Assembly (NCBI GenBank): GCA_963965975.1
Contig: OZ014412.1
Span: 5,830,501-5,894,500 of the forward strand
Source of the DNA: Xestospongia bergquistia
Taxonomy: Eukaryota; Porifera; Demospongiae; Haplosclerida; Petrosiidae
DNA length: 64,000 nucleotides
Direction: 5' to 3'
In this document: one piece after another, positions 14,044-27,200 of the stretch
Layout: the number at the start of each line of letters is the position of its first letter
Position numbering within the stretch: the stretch's first letter is position 1
Notes under the pieces: model-generated
The model's input: the letters and a program-made list of their open reading frames with translations, nothing else
Database searches by the model: none
What the model was told of the DNA's origin: nothing
Position numbers and translations under genes: made by a program

Positions 14044-15099
14044 TTATTTCATTTTCTCCAACTCATTCAAAATAGTTAATATTGATATTGGTATATCATT
14101 CCATGACTCTTCTAAAATTTAAACAATAGAACAAAATAACTGTAGAAATAATGGAATTAAAAATATAGCAATACAACATTCTATATACCTCTGTATCATA
14201 CCAAGTAGATGGTATAATAGGCCGACATTTTCTATCACAGACTAGCATTCTCACAGCCGTGATGCTTGGATCTGATGATAACTGTCCTTCAAATGGAAGT
14301 GAGTAATGTCCTGTTGTACCTAGATGACAGAACTATTTATGATAAATCATCACAAAGAACAACTTACAATTAAACAATTCCCATAAAACATGTGAAAAGG
14401 AGTAGATATCTGACATCATATAATCTGTAAACTTTTCAAAATCCATCTGCTCTCTTAAAATTTCTGGACTTAAGTATCTCTTAGTTCCTACATACACAAG
14501 AGAGGATATCATAACTAACTCACTTAATAACATTATAGACCTGAAAATTTGTTTTGTGGAATGAGATCAACACCATTATCACCTACTAGTCTCACAGCCA
14601 TACCAAAATCACATAAACATAACATACCATTTGATTTTACAAGAACATTGTATGATTTGATATCTCTGTGAGCAATGAAGACTTAAGAGAGAAGTAAGTG
14701 AAAAAAAGGAAAGAACATAATTTTGAAGAGAAAAGTAGATTACTTAACACTACATACAATAATATATACCATTGTTATGAAGATAATTTAGACCATGATT
14801 TAACGATATTGTCATGTCGGATAGAACATTAAATTCTGTTGGTGGAAAGTCTTTAAGAATGTCCTTAGGTTTCCATGGAGATGATACTCAAATACTAAAC
14901 AGTGATCAAGTTCATCTAGAAACAACAAACCAGTCATTACCATATATAGTCATATAACTCACATTTATAATCTTTTAGAAAACGCAGTATATTCTCATGA
15001 CATAAATCTCGATTGATTAACATTTCTCTCTTCCATATTGTTAAGTCATTAATAGATTTTACAACAACTAATTCTTGACCACTAAGTCCACTCTTGTCT
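14044..15099 (-). pseudogene. TGF-beta-receptor-like kinase, copy B, disabled
   Basis: It has the same exon series as copies A and C, with HENIL, HRDIKSYNV, DFG and GTKRYLSPEIL recognisable. In the last exon a changed base turns AAA (Lys in copy C) into TAA just before ILEESW. A 12-base in-frame deletion also removes TKRM, which includes the conserved arginine of kinase subdomain XI. The transmembrane exon that should lie to the right of the CA repeat (about 16110) is absent, replaced by unrelated sequence. The TTTSPTE region also differs (KDFPPTE). It is therefore a pseudogene or at best a truncated soluble kinase. Confidence 0.75.
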
Positions 15100-15467
15100 C
15101 TACCTAAACAAACAGATTAGACCTAGATTTTAATAGATCATACTTCAAGTGACCACAATTTAATTCTACTGACAGACAACATAGTACATTTAATAAGACC
15201 TCAACTATGCACCAGGTTAGTTCTATACTTTAGATTAGAGTGTAATGACTCTTCAAGTAATCTGATTGATCAGTCATAGTTAACTATATTAATTTCTCCA
15301 GGCTTTCATTGTTAATACACTCTATGTTAGTTAAAGTCCTTTGGCAATGAGAATTATACAAGATACAAAGTTGTGTGTAACTAATATAACAGTCAGACAT
15401 GTGTGCTTGACTTTATATTGATGGTTCATTACCTTCTAAATTTGGTCTTAGACTCCAAAATATATTG

Positions 15468-15899
15468 TACGGAAGCCGAAGGCAGCCATCCATTTCTACT
15501 TTGTAATTTCCATTTCTACTTCGTAATTTCATATTCTACTTTGAAGTTTTCCAAAACTATTCCAATTCCAATTCTATTTTCTATCCTTTGATGGAACATT
15601 TAACAACTAAAATCCTATCCCCACCATAACTGGAAACATGTCGCTTCGCTCCATTCTCGCACTTTACTTCATTGAGCTCCATGAAGTAAAGCAAGCGCCG
15701 TCTCTTAGAATAGAGCGAAGCGGCATGTTTCCGGTTATGGTGGGGATAGGATTTTAGTTGTTAAATATTCCATCAAAGGATAGAAAATAGAATTGGAATT
15801 GGGAAAATTGCAAAGTACAACTGGAATATTTTTGAAAAACTTCAAAGTAGAATATAAAAATTATGAAGTAGAAATGGATGGTCGCCTTCAGCTTCCGTA
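15468..15899. mobile_element. Foldback MITE, TACGGAAGC family, copy 2
   Basis: Same insertion as copy 1 (target duplication ATATTG at 15462-15467 and 15900-15905), inherited through segmental duplication. It is longer (432 bp) because of internal partial duplications of the arms. Confidence 0.9.
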
Positions 15900-16117
15900 A
15901 TATTGTGATAGTTGTTTGTCATTGAATAATAGATGACTAGAGCTTTAATATGTACTGTGTTATTATTGACATGATTATTTTAAAACTTAAGTTTACACTT
16001 TAAGAGAGAATCTCTGACTATGGAAGCTATTTAAATGCTATATTTAGCAAAATTCAATGATGTAATTATTACATAAAGTACATGTTTTATTAAGTAACAT
16101 ACTTTGATAACACACAC

Positions 16118-16490
16118 ACACTCATGCTCAGTTTGTGAAGGACTTCTATATATGCTTTTTTTATATGCTCAGACACAGGACATGGGTACTTCTTGTTCCA
16201 AAGAAGTACCCATGTATTCATGTATTGTAGTCTAGGGACAAGACTGTTATGGCACAGCACAGCACAAAACTGTATCATTTAAGGTACTTGTATCACAATG
16301 GATTACTTTAATGCTAATAAAAACATAGCTAAACCTTCCAAGCTCTTTTCCTAAAGACATAAGGCTAACTGAGAACATTATTAAATAGAGATGATGTATT
16401 TTAATAGCCACACCTCCAGATAAATGTGCACACATAGACAATGCTAGCTGAGCTAGGAAACTCTTTATTAGATCTAGTCTACTCCTAATT
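16118..16490. other. Replacement segment with hairpin, no gene seen
   Basis: Sequence unique to copy B where the transmembrane exon should be. It holds a strong hairpin, CATGGGTACTTCTT..AAGAAGTACCCATG around 16179-16215, and little else. Confidence 0.4.
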
Positions 16491-16520
16491 AATTATTACT
16501 TGTATAGCACATGTACTTAC

Positions 16521-17580
16521 TTTCATCCTTTCTTGGTCCAATATCATCATCAGGTAAGTGTACTAATGTCACTACTACACCAATATTCTCTAGCTCTTTT
16601 GATGCAACAGGATCTTCCAGGTCTTCAAGAACAGTAGGTAAAGCAGAAGGGAGAACGACATATTTAACAATGAGACACTCAGACGAGAATTCCTTAGGAG
16701 CAAGTGAACGAGCCCAATTAGGGAATTTGTCATACATGTACTCCTTCCAAGTAGACACAGGTCTTTCTGGCCAAGGGCTCTTTAGTTGAAACATCATTTC
16801 AGGAAGTCCAATCGCAGTAGTTGGAGAGAGATCTGGGTAAGTATGAAATACTTGCATTAGAAGATTGAAGGTTGATGTATTGAGAAGATACTCGTATATC
16901 CTTTCATATTGGTCAAACTGTTTTTTTACTTCAAGATTATCCTCTAGCTCACTGATCTCCTTCAATAAAACATAATTAGATATCCAACAAAGTGATTATC
17001 AATAAGAAAAGCAAACACTTCATGAACTGTATGTATAGAGCTTAGCTTTTGTTTGTAAAGTTCAATTGACTCAGAAATAGGACCAAGACATTCTACAACA
17101 TGTAAACGGATAAGTGATATCACCTTCGACAGGTGACATTCTTTAACTGACTCTTGTACATTCATAAGAAGTGAGCGAAACTCTTTTTTAGGTTGGAAGC
17201 AATGGTAACTAAATCTGGCACCTGCTCAATTTTCTCACAAAGAATATCTACAACTAATATAAGAAGAAAATTGTAAAGACATAATATTGAAATAATAGTT
17301 ATAATATTAATATTATTATGTTTATATTAAGACTGTATTTGACCAATCAGATAGTAAGGACACTTTCTTTATTGCTAGTAGCAAAAAAAATATTTGAAAA
17401 AAAACACTTGACTGCTACCATGGCAAGCCCGGGCCAAATGAAATATCAAATTGAATTGCAATTGGTTATAATGGTTGGTATAGCTACAAATAATGGAGGC
17501 CACTATTGAGTACTTAAAATAGATATAAAGACGTACTGAATTCATAAGAGACAGTCAATTGAAGCTTAGAATACTGAAGC

Positions 17581-17622
<42 letters not shown>

Positions 17623-18920
17623 GGTTAGAGCCACTCCTTCTAAACATCTTTTTGAATGTTAAGAGTCTAAAACAGACACTAGACCCAAACACATATACAT
17701 AATATTAAAGTATGATGTAATTGTTTACTGTTTAGGACATTTATTTCTGGCATAATAATCAATATATTTCATGAAATCAAGGTCAATCCTAATCATGGAA
17801 AACTATACATATGTATTTTAAATTTAGGGTCAGGTCAGGCTGTTAATATGTTTATATTATATTTTCATTGTTTTTATCCAATCAGATTGTAAGTATACTT
17901 TTGTTATTGCTAGCAATGAAAAGATCTTTGAGAAACATTTGCCAGCTGCTATGGTAATACCCAGCCAAAATGGAATATCAAATTATAGAAGATGTAACTG
18001 GTTATAATTGTGTGCTATGGCCACAAATAAATCATATAGATCATTAATGAGTATTTAAAATGGACAGAAAGATGTACTGAATTCATAAAAGACAGTAGCT
18101 TAGAATACTAATACTGTACATATTGTGGTTAGAGCCGCTTCCTCTCAACATCTTATTGAATGTGCATAGTATAAATGATCATTTTCACAGCTAGACAATA
18201 GATCTAATCCCATATGTATAACATAAAGGTAACATGTTTACTGTTTAGGATATTGATTTTTGGCATAAATGACACTTCATGAGAACAAAGGTTGGTTCCA
18301 ATCAGTTAACACTAAACCACATTACTTTTGACCCTTTGAGCATAGTAAGTTTATTGTATCTTCGATAACAGTGAAATGTAGGATTTATTCCATAATTATA
18401 CTACAAGTTATAATTATGCATATAATTAGCTAATATAACTGGAAACTGACACAATTTTTGTTTCCACGTTGAATTAAACTTGTCACTATCACATACAAGT
18501 TTGCATATAATTGTCTTACCAGGATTACTCAGTCTTCTTCCAACTTTAGGTCTCTCGTGAGGCCTATCCGTGGCCGTCTATATATAACAACGATATAAAC
18601 ACACTCTAGGATTACTTACTGACCTTTTGAGACAACAGTTGTTGATATTTATCTGCAACAGCATTCTCTCCAACATCTTTACTTCTTAAAGCTTTAAGCA
18701 GCTGTCTTCTTGTTGCATCGGGTTGAGTACGTAGCCATAACTGATACATACGATCCCTTTTGTCAGCATCTTTCCTAATCTCTTCTAATTCTACGCCATC
18801 TAGTAGTAACTGTATCCCCAGCTGGTACCAGTTAGTAACTCTAACATGTTCACACACTTCGTGGACTGGAGGCGCACTATGTAAGAGAGAATCCAGCGAA
18901 TCTGGTAAGCCTACAGCCAT
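16521..18920 (-). pseudogene. Death-domain plus helical-domain gene, copy B, frameshifted
   Basis: The death-domain exon (18920-18620) is intact: MAVGLPDSLDSLLHS, NWYQLGIQL, RMYQLWLRT, QQLLSQKV, then a GTAAGT donor in phase 1. A linker exon near 18576-18520 reads TATDRPHERPKVGRRLSNPG and fits the phase. The helical exon (17253-16521) keeps the family pattern (FDQYERIYEYLL, TAIGLPEMMFQL, IVKYVVLPSALPTVL), but the reading frame slips at the A6 run near 17190 and again near 16970, where one base is missing from CTAAATTATG. The death domain alone could still be expressed. Function beyond death-domain adaptor chemistry is unknown. Confidence 0.6.
17320..18300. repeat. Tandem duplication inside the gene (about 550 bp apart)
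   Basis: 17320-17760 and 17870-18300 share the same order of blocks: a CAATCAGATxGTAAG block, ATGGAATATCAAATT, an ATTCATAAxAGACAGT block, then the GTTAGAGCC block. This is intronic sequence duplicated together with the helical exon in the past. A TA run lies at 17590-17622. Confidence 0.6.
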
Positions 18921-18939
18921 TGTTTTAAATACAGGCACG

Positions 18940-20640
18940 CCCGGACTCTATTCAGATTAGCTAGTTATCAGGGTATTACCCCTGAGGTTTTAGCACCCGA
19001 AGTAGAGTCAAGAATTACTGATGCTGAGATTAACCACTGAAGGAAACCTTTAGATGTTTAACGATCATTAATTGGTTCACTAGACTATAGCAAGTGTTGT
19101 GTCATCAGTATAGCAATAACTATAATAATACAGCCTATAATACACTGGTTACTTACACCCTCTCAATCTTGTCATCTTGTCCTCATACTGATACAATGTA
19201 ATACAGTTTACTGTCAGGTTAACATGACAGAAGATGTAAACAGTTACTGTTAGCAATAATTTTTGGGAATGAATTGAGTAATTAGTAAAATACATAATAA
19301 TAAAATCAATTATAGATAAGTATTAGATCTAGAGGCAACCATACAAGAAAACTAATAAATAATAATAAGGACACAACATTATATATTTCTTAATAAATGG
19401 CAAATTTTTCTTCTTTGAGTGGAAAAAGTGAGTAGTTGTGAAAGAAATGGATCAAACCAATAGATGGCACATTATTATAGTTACATATATAATTGTAATT
19501 ACCCAAAAAATCAATATATTTTCAACATAAAAACAACAATTGTATTCAATATATTTTACCTGTTAATATATAGAAGAGAAATATATTAAGTAATAAGATT
19601 GAGCATATTTCAAGTGTATCGTAGAAATTGAAGCATTAAGGTGTTGTCTTATGGCTTTAATTCTATTATAACTATTGGCATTGCACTTGATCACATACTA
19701 TAATCATCAAATACATTATACACCTGATAAGTTATGGTCAAACATCTCTAGGTAGAACATATCAAATAAACAACACACAGTAAATGGATTGACCAACTGA
19801 AATAGCAGTGATATTACATTAGATAGAGAATATTAATTTCTTCAGTTCATTATTAGTCCTATAGAGTCTTCTAACTGATCTGAGACATAATACATAACTT
19901 TCATTCTGCCACACATACACTCAATTTACTTAGTACAGTATTTTACCATGAATACATTAAATAATAAAAACAATCAAATTCATTCTCCCACAAATGCATC
20001 AGTTAGTCAACACATTTTTGTCATGAATATAACTTAAATAATAAATATTACAGAGCATAAATCAATATCTTAAATACTCGAGTAAGAGTCTAAACAATGG
20101 GTTGAAACTACGAAGAGAACTATTGTAGAATGACATTTTTATGTACATATTGATAGACATACTATTTATATACTATTGAACATAACACGTCAAGTTTGTT
20201 CACTAATATTTAAAGTATTTAAGTTTAAAAAATAGTCAAACATTGTATTGAAGCAATGAAAATAATATAACAACTATTTTACTGTAGGAAATAGACATGT
20301 TTACACATTATCTCAGTAAACAACTTGTGAATATACCAACAGAACAGATTTGATATATGATAATAGATAACATGCATGAGACTGAGATCGATAGATTAAT
20401 TGACACTTTTGATAGTCACTTGAATACATAAATTACTACATTCTAACATTAAATATATAAAACCTCTATATAAATCAAGGCAAGTATCTCCATCATCACT
20501 TGTTAAAGAAGTATACTGATTTAAAACATAGGCAAACATACATCATGTAAATAAGATCATTGATTAAAATATTTCTAATTGGCAAACAAGTTAGTCAATT
20601 GTAGAGAGTGGCATACAGACATTCATATTAATAGACAGAT
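18940..20640. repeat. Duplicated AT-rich spacer (copy of 5600-7600)
   Basis: Collinear with the spacer of copy A minus several deletions (for example 6140-6320 is missing). No coding signal seen. Confidence 0.8.
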
Positions 20641-20893
20641 ACAAATTTTATAACTGTATAATATATAGGAAGAGAAAATGTACTTTTTGACCATCCTTCT
20701 CCGTTGGGCTAAACCATTCTACAAGGCTCCTGGTTAAACACCGTTTGAGTGTCAGATTTGAAAATTTACGTTTCATGTCTTCATAGGAACACATGCAACA
20801 ATAATTATAAACTTGAAACATAATTAATTAACGATATTCATAGGCGACAAACAGCGCGCCCCACAAGAGCATGAAGACAAAATCTGCAGTACA

Positions 20894-20900
20894 TATAAAA
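20894..20900 (+). promoter_or_regulatory. TATA box of ncRNA copy 3
   Basis: TATAAAA 30 bp before the block, same spacing as the other copies. The duplicated region immediately upstream is shorter here: about 340 bp present in copies 1 and 2 are missing, yet the proximal 85 bp are kept. Confidence 0.5.
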
Positions 20901-20923
20901 AGAAATGAAAACCACCTTGGATA

Positions 20924-21273
20924 GGTTGTGTTGTGGGCCAGCGTTCTGCAATGCATCAGACCTCTGAGATGGTTACCAGCATACTCTACGGAGTATCCGA
21001 AAGGCCGACTAGGATAGGGCTGGTAGTCTCCCTTTAAACGAGAAGAGGCTGGTGTATTTGTGGTTCCCGGTTCCTGAATGCGACATTCCCTAAGAGCTGG
21101 AATCCCGTACGGCTGGTTTTAAGTTAGGGCGATGCTCCAGCCAGGATTACCTCGCGAAGACGAGGGTTACCAAGCCAGGTGGCGGTCCCAGCTAGCAATA
21201 GCAGGGAATCCTGGAGCCTAAGTGGAAGCCTGAGTGGGTGAGCGAGTAGGAATCGTTTGGGCAACACAACATG
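20924..21273 (+). ncRNA. Putative Pol III structured RNA, copy 3
   Basis: Third identical 350-nt copy, followed by ten T residues. Because its upstream flank is reduced by deletion to roughly the proximal 100 bp shared by all copies, this copy best delimits the minimal conserved promoter region. Confidence 0.55.
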
Positions 21274-21283
21274 TTTTTTTTTT
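21274..21283 (+). terminator. Pol III-type T10 run, ncRNA copy 3
   Basis: Ten T residues directly after the block. Confidence 0.5.
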
Positions 21284-21823
21284 AATAAATCTTAACTTTA
21301 GTATTTAAACTACGAGAATGTCAGCCAATCCAAAGTAAAGTTAATGTTGTTGCTAAAAGTCAAAATTAAAGGACATATTGGAAGTTCCTTTAATTTCAGT
21401 TCAACATAACACTAACTATAATAGATATTTGGTGACAACATCCGTGATGTCTCACTGATGACTGAAGATCTTCTCCTTGTGCTATCATCACAACATTGTC
21501 AATGTTATAGTTTTCAATGGATCCTGGATAATAATTTCCACCATTGAGTCAGTAAGCTTGTTTGGAATAACAAAACATACCTTTTTAAATGTAATAGAGA
21601 TATGTTTATAATACTTCAGAACATTTTCAACTTTTGATGTTTAATTTTACAATATTAATTAATTGATCAATTTTTATATATTATGATAATACCCAATAAC
21701 TATGACAGATCAGTAAATGATTAATGCCACAATGATACATACTTACTTAAGGAATGAATGACAAGAACATAGATAGAAATATGGATTTGTTATTAAAATA
21801 CAGCTGTATGACTTCAGTAGGTG

Positions 21824-23858
21824 TTATTTCATTTTCTCTAATTCATTCAAAATAGTTAATATTGACATTCTCTTTGTTGGTATATCATTCCATGACTCTT
21901 CTAAAATTTTAACAATAGAACAAAATAACTGTAGAAATAATGGAATTAAAAATATAACAATACAACATTCTATATACCTCTGTATCATACCAAGTAGATG
22001 GTATAATAGGCCGACATTTTCTATCACAGACTAGCATTCTCACAGCCGTTATGCTTGGATCTGATGATAACTGTCCCTCAAATGGAAGTGAGTAACGTCC
22101 TGTAGTACCTAGATGACAAAACTATTTATGATAAATCATCACAAAGAACAACTTACAATTAAACAGTTCCCATAAAACATATGAAAAGGAGTAGATATCT
22201 GACATCATATAATCTGTAAACATTTCAAAATTCATCTGCTCTCTTAAAATTTCTGGACTTAAGTATCTCTTAGTTCCTAGATACACAAGAGAGGATATCA
22301 TAACCAATTCACTTGACAACATTATAGACCTGAAAGTTTGTTTTGTGGAATGAGATCAACACCATTATCACCTGTTAGTCTCACAGCCATACCAAAATCA
22401 GATAAACATAACATATCATTTGATTTTACAAGAACATTGTATGATTTGATATCTCTGTGAGCAATGAAGACTTAAGAGAGAAGTAAGTGAAAAAAGGAAA
22501 GAACATAATTTTGAAGAGAAGAGTGTACATTGCTTAACACTACATACAATAATATATACCATTGTTATGAAGATAATTTAGACCATGACTTAACGATATT
22601 GTCATGTCTAATAGAACATTAAATTCTGTTGGTGAAAAAGTCTTTAAGAATGTCCTTAGGTTTCCATGGTGATGATACTCAAATACTAAACAGTGATCAA
22701 GTTCATCTAGAAACAACAAACCAGTCATTACCATATATAGTCATATAACTCACATTTATAATCTTTTAGAAAACGCAGTATATTCTCATGACATAAATCT
22801 CGATTGATTAACATCTCTCTCTTCCATATTGTTAAGTCATTAATAGATTTTACAACAACTAATTCTTGACCACTAAGTCTGCTCTCATCTCTACCTAAAC
22901 AAACAGATTAAACCTAGATTTTAATAGATCATACTTCAAGTGACCACAATTTAATCCTACTGACAGACAACATAGTACATTTAATAAGACCTCAACTATG
23001 CACCAGGTTAGTTCTATAACTTTAGATTAGAGTGTAATGACTCTTCAAGTAATCTGATCGGTCAGACATAGTTAACTATATTAATTTCTCCAGGCTTTCA
23101 TTGTTAATACACTCTATGTTAGTTAAAGTCCTTTGGCAATGAGAACTATACAAGATACAAAGTTGTGTGTAACTAATATAACAGTCAGACATGTGTGCTT
23201 GACTTTATATTGATGGTTCATTACCTTCTAAATTGTGCAATTCTTTGGTCTTAGACTTCAAAATATATTGTACGGAAGCTAAAGGCGACCATTCATTTCT
23301 ACTTTGTAATTTCATATTCTACTTGAAGTTTTCTCAACTCCAATTCTATTTTCTATCCTTTGATGGAACATTTAACAACTAAAATCCTATATCCCCACTA
23401 ACTGGAAGCATGTCGCTTCGCTCCATTCTAAGAGACAGCTCACGCTTTACTTCATTGAGCTCCATGAAGTAAAGGGAGCACCATCTGTTAGAATGGAGCA
23501 AAGAGACATGTTTCTGGTTAGGGTGGGGATATAGGATTTTAGTTGTTAAATGTTCCATCAAAGGATAGAAAATAGAAATAGAATTGGGAAAACTTCAAAG
23601 TAGAATATGAAATTATGAAGTAGAAATGAATGGTCGCCTTTGGCTTCCGTAATATTGTGATAGTTGTTTGTCATTGAATAATAGATGACTATAGCTTTAA
23701 TATGTATTGTGTTATTATTGACATGATTATTTTAAAACTTAAGTTTACACTTTAAGAGAGAATCTCTGACTATGGAAGCTATTTAAATGCTATATTTAGC
23801 AAAATTCAATGATGTAATTATTACATAAAATACATGTTTTATTAAGTAACATACTTTG

Positions 23859-23897
<39 letters not shown>

Positions 23898-24116
23898 TAA
23901 CCTAGCCATACTTTACTGTTTGAAGTTAAAGCAATACATGACACTTTTGTAATCGAAGGAATTGATTGTAGCTCATAATACTCTCCTGACTCATCTGGAG
24001 AACTTCTCCCTGAAGAAACTGATGATTTTCTTTTATGATGATAAATAGCAAATCCAACAGTAAATACAATCATAATGATTGTCACAGTACATCCTGGTAA
24101 TAGATACAGGAATATC
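21824..24116 (-). CDS. TGF-beta-receptor-like Ser/Thr kinase, copy C
   Basis: The most complete copy. Exons, in gene order: 24116-23902 (transmembrane segment after FLYLLPGC, then IYHHKRK and a Ser/Glu-rich juxtamembrane stretch SGRSSPDESGEYYEL); 22890-22754 (LVVVKSI, HENIL); 22706-22560 (CLVFEYHHHGN, LSHGLNYLHNN); 22470-22330 (HRDIKSYNV, SDFG); 22276-22157 (GTKRYLSPEIL, DIYSFSYVLWEL); 22108-21978 (LPFEGQL, MLVCDRKCRPIIPS); 21928-21824 (ILEESWNDIPTKRMSIL, stop TAA). Exon lengths and phases fit (131, 120, 141 and 147 nt). The activation-loop exon is bounded by a 53-nt intron. It is probably a membrane receptor kinase of the TGF-beta receptor group. No ectodomain or glycine-rich loop was located; an exon with TNIECINNESLEKLI near 23110-23060 is a possible but unproven part. 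Confidence 0.75.
23271..23651. mobile_element. Foldback MITE, TACGGAAGC family, copy 3
   Basis: Orthologous to copies 1 and 2 by position (flanks ATATTG at 23265-23270 and 23652-23657). The arms pair over most of their length. Confidence 0.9.
23863..23894. repeat. (CA)16 microsatellite
   Basis: Short version of the CA tract at the donor of the transmembrane exon. Confidence 0.95.
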
Positions 24117-24189
24117 CTAAAGAAGTATATATTAGTCAATATGAGAGATATGTTATTAAATAATAAATGAAGGTAATTAGTATATTTCA

Positions 24190-24735
24190 TGTAGTAAGTA
24201 CATAATGATAGAAGTAGTCATGAAGGACTTGTATGAAAACATTATTATAAGTAACTATCTAATAAAGAGTTGATGATCTATCTCTACTTTGTATGATCTC
24301 CTTTGATAATTAACAGTATAAGTTAGATATTAATATTAAACAATTATCATTGTTTATTTTATATGGATTTCAAGTAGAAATGAGATGTAAGGAATAGTTA
24401 GAGACAATTAAGTACATGGTCATCCTATAATAGTATTGATCATGATAAGTGTGAGCCATGTGGTCAGACAAGTGATGCAAAATATCAAAAATCTTATCAA
24501 AGTATGCCCACAACTGATTAGTTTACCAAAAACTATTTTTATATTAAATATGCTTAGCTATGTGAATATGTTTTTGTAAAAACAATTCCTCCTCAAAAGC
24601 CACAAAACTATGATGGCTTCTCTTCTCTCATTATTATTAGCTACGCTATACAAACTAATTTAAAAGCTAAGTAGGTGACATATCATAATTAAATTATGTG
24701 GGTATGTACAATAATAAGGTAATATGTGTGATAAA
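24190..24735. other. Upstream region of kinase copy C, nothing assigned
   Basis: AT-rich. No exon with convincing splice sites and no signal peptide found on the reverse strand, where the receptor 5' exons would be expected. Confidence 0.4.
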
Positions 24736-25690
24736 ATAACTACGGAAGCCAAAGGTGGCCATCCATTTCTACTTCATAATTTCATATTCTACTTGAAATT
24801 TTCTCAATTCCAATTCTATTTTCTATCCTATTATCTATGCTCCATTCTAAGAGACGGCTCGCAGTGCTCGCTTTACTTCATGGAGCTCAATGAAGTAAAG
24901 CGTGAGCTGTCTCTTTGAATGGAGCAAAGCGACATGTTTCCAGTTAGGATGGGGGGATAGGATTTTAGTTGTTAAATATTCCATCAAAGGATAGAAAATA
25001 GAATTGGAGTTGAGAAAACTTCAAGTAGAATATGAAATTACAAAGTAGAAATGAATGGCCGCCTTCGGCTTCCGTAAATAACACAGTACTCTCAATGTGA
25101 TACAATATTACATGTTCTCCTAATCTCTTTATTTTTAAATAATACAATTGTGATATTTATTAACAGATAGAATCTAACTGCTAGGTCTATAGTACTAGAA
25201 ATGTGCCATCATACTCCAATTAGGTACCACTACTCACTATTGTGGAACAATAAACTCTTGATTGTAATCAAAACTTACAAGTAATAACTTTGCAATGAAC
25301 TTTAAAGTATCATTTCTATCACTGCATGTATAGAGACTATTTACTAAATATTATATATTTTTTTCAATTCCCAATGAAAATAATAAACAATATCAACAAA
25401 TAGGCATACATATTAGACTACATGAAAGTAAACACTAACTTGTTCTTTCTAACAAGACTATATAACTATCCATTCCCATCTGTAGATGGGAGTAGGTATA
25501 TAGCTTGCAAATAACTTACATTGATTGCATAATCATTTCAGTTCTCTAAATATAGAAAAACAATGAGACAGTGTATATTATCTATATCAAATCTACAACT
25601 ACAAGACCTACCTGTAGAACATCTTCCTAACTAGAATGTTGCACACGTGTTTTAATTTATAGTTAGCCACTCCCCTATTTGCAGGAAGCA
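24700..25690. repeat. Segmental duplication with 51108-51760
   Basis: Apart from the MITE, this region aligns in order and orientation with 51108-51760 (shared stretches such as cttacaagtaataactttgc, aacactaacttgttctttct, atagcttgcaaataactta). No coding function recognised in either. Confidence 0.8.
24741..25076. mobile_element. Foldback MITE, TACGGAAGC family, copy 4 (independent insertion)
   Basis: 336 bp, ends TACGGAAGCC/GGCTTCCGTA, target duplication AATAAC at 24735-24740 and 25077-25082. The paralogous region at 51108 onward has the same flanks without the element (gtgataaaataacact), so the insertion event is visible directly. Confidence 0.93.
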
Positions 25691-27200
25691 AGAATTCAAG
25701 AGACTTGTGGATCAATTCTTTATAAAATACTTGCAGTGTTATTATATTGTTAACATATTATATTATATTGAATATGCAATATCGTGAATGGGACGCCTAT
25801 AATAATCGTGAATTGGACGCCTATTTTTGTCGTAGTTCGTATAATTATGTACTTTAATAGTACTAGTCTTAATCTTTTAAGTTTTATCTAATAGTTATAC
25901 AGTAAGCAATGAACCAATATGCCAGTTAGGAATCATTGGCTTACACAAGGTTCCTTTTAGTTATCATATATAGTTAATATCATTACACACAGTGAACTAT
26001 ATTATATTACATATACTGCCATAACCACAATGTAAATATATGCTATTGCTAATATCCCTTCACTACAACTTCACTGTTATACTCTCATCTACTAGCTAAA
26101 TATCTAAATTGATTTTAATAGACAATATTTTTCTTTTTAAAAAAGGTCTGTTTTCACGCAAAATTAGCTACATTATAATGCTGGTTCTACATAGATCATA
26201 AGTATATACATGCTTCATTTTTGTTATAAGTAAAGTAAATAACTTTGCTATATCTCTAATAATTATTGCTCAATACAATGTAATAGTGCAATTGATATGC
26301 ATATACATACATATATGTGTGTTAATACAAAACACAATTATATTGCTCAGATCACTACTAAAGAAACCAATTTAAAAAAGTACAAACTAAGTGTAGGTGA
26401 ACACTAATAAGCAGACAATTAGACAAGCATATAATGTCCATACAATACATTTCCCTTACATACATCTATATAAGATATATAATAGCCTATGGTTACATAT
26501 GTACATTAGCTATAGATACAGTACATACATTATACATAGTTTTATATACTATAATGATTATATATCTAATATTTTGTTATACATACATTCCATTATCTAC
26601 ATGAATAGTCAATTCCATAGTACATTTATTGCATTAGTAATTAAAACTGTACATATCATGTGACTAATATACAATGTACATGAGATTGTTCAATTGTTTT
26701 TAGGCATTCTGATTTCAATAAGCATTTATACTGCTATAGCAATGTATGTACCCATCACAGTAATGTTTACTAGACAACCATCAATCACAGAGAGCATTTT
26801 TTTGTTTTAGTAATAAAAATTGTACATATGATGTTTAATTTATTCCTTTGCATAACTTACTATGCACACAGAAGCTGTATAATCATATATTGCTTAAAAC
26901 AATCAATCAATTTTTCAGTGATAAACCTTTGTTGTGACTATTATAGCAACTAATACATTCATCAAAGTAATGTTTACTTGGCAACCATGCATACTATCAT
27001 ACCTTGTTATTGTTAATATGTACCTTGTATATAACATGTATGCATGAATATATGTTATATACAATACTCGTATAGTGAAATTTGTGCTGCTATAGATATT
27101 GTCACAACATGCATATCTTCCATTTACTAGATGGTTCATCAAAATGTTATGATGCTTACTATAGTGATTACTAATGAACAAAATGTTTTAAGTATATGTA

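Noticed and set aside
26397-27181. Y/I/H-rich open frames on both strands
   Set aside because: AT-rich composition artefacts with no splice structure or recognisable motif.
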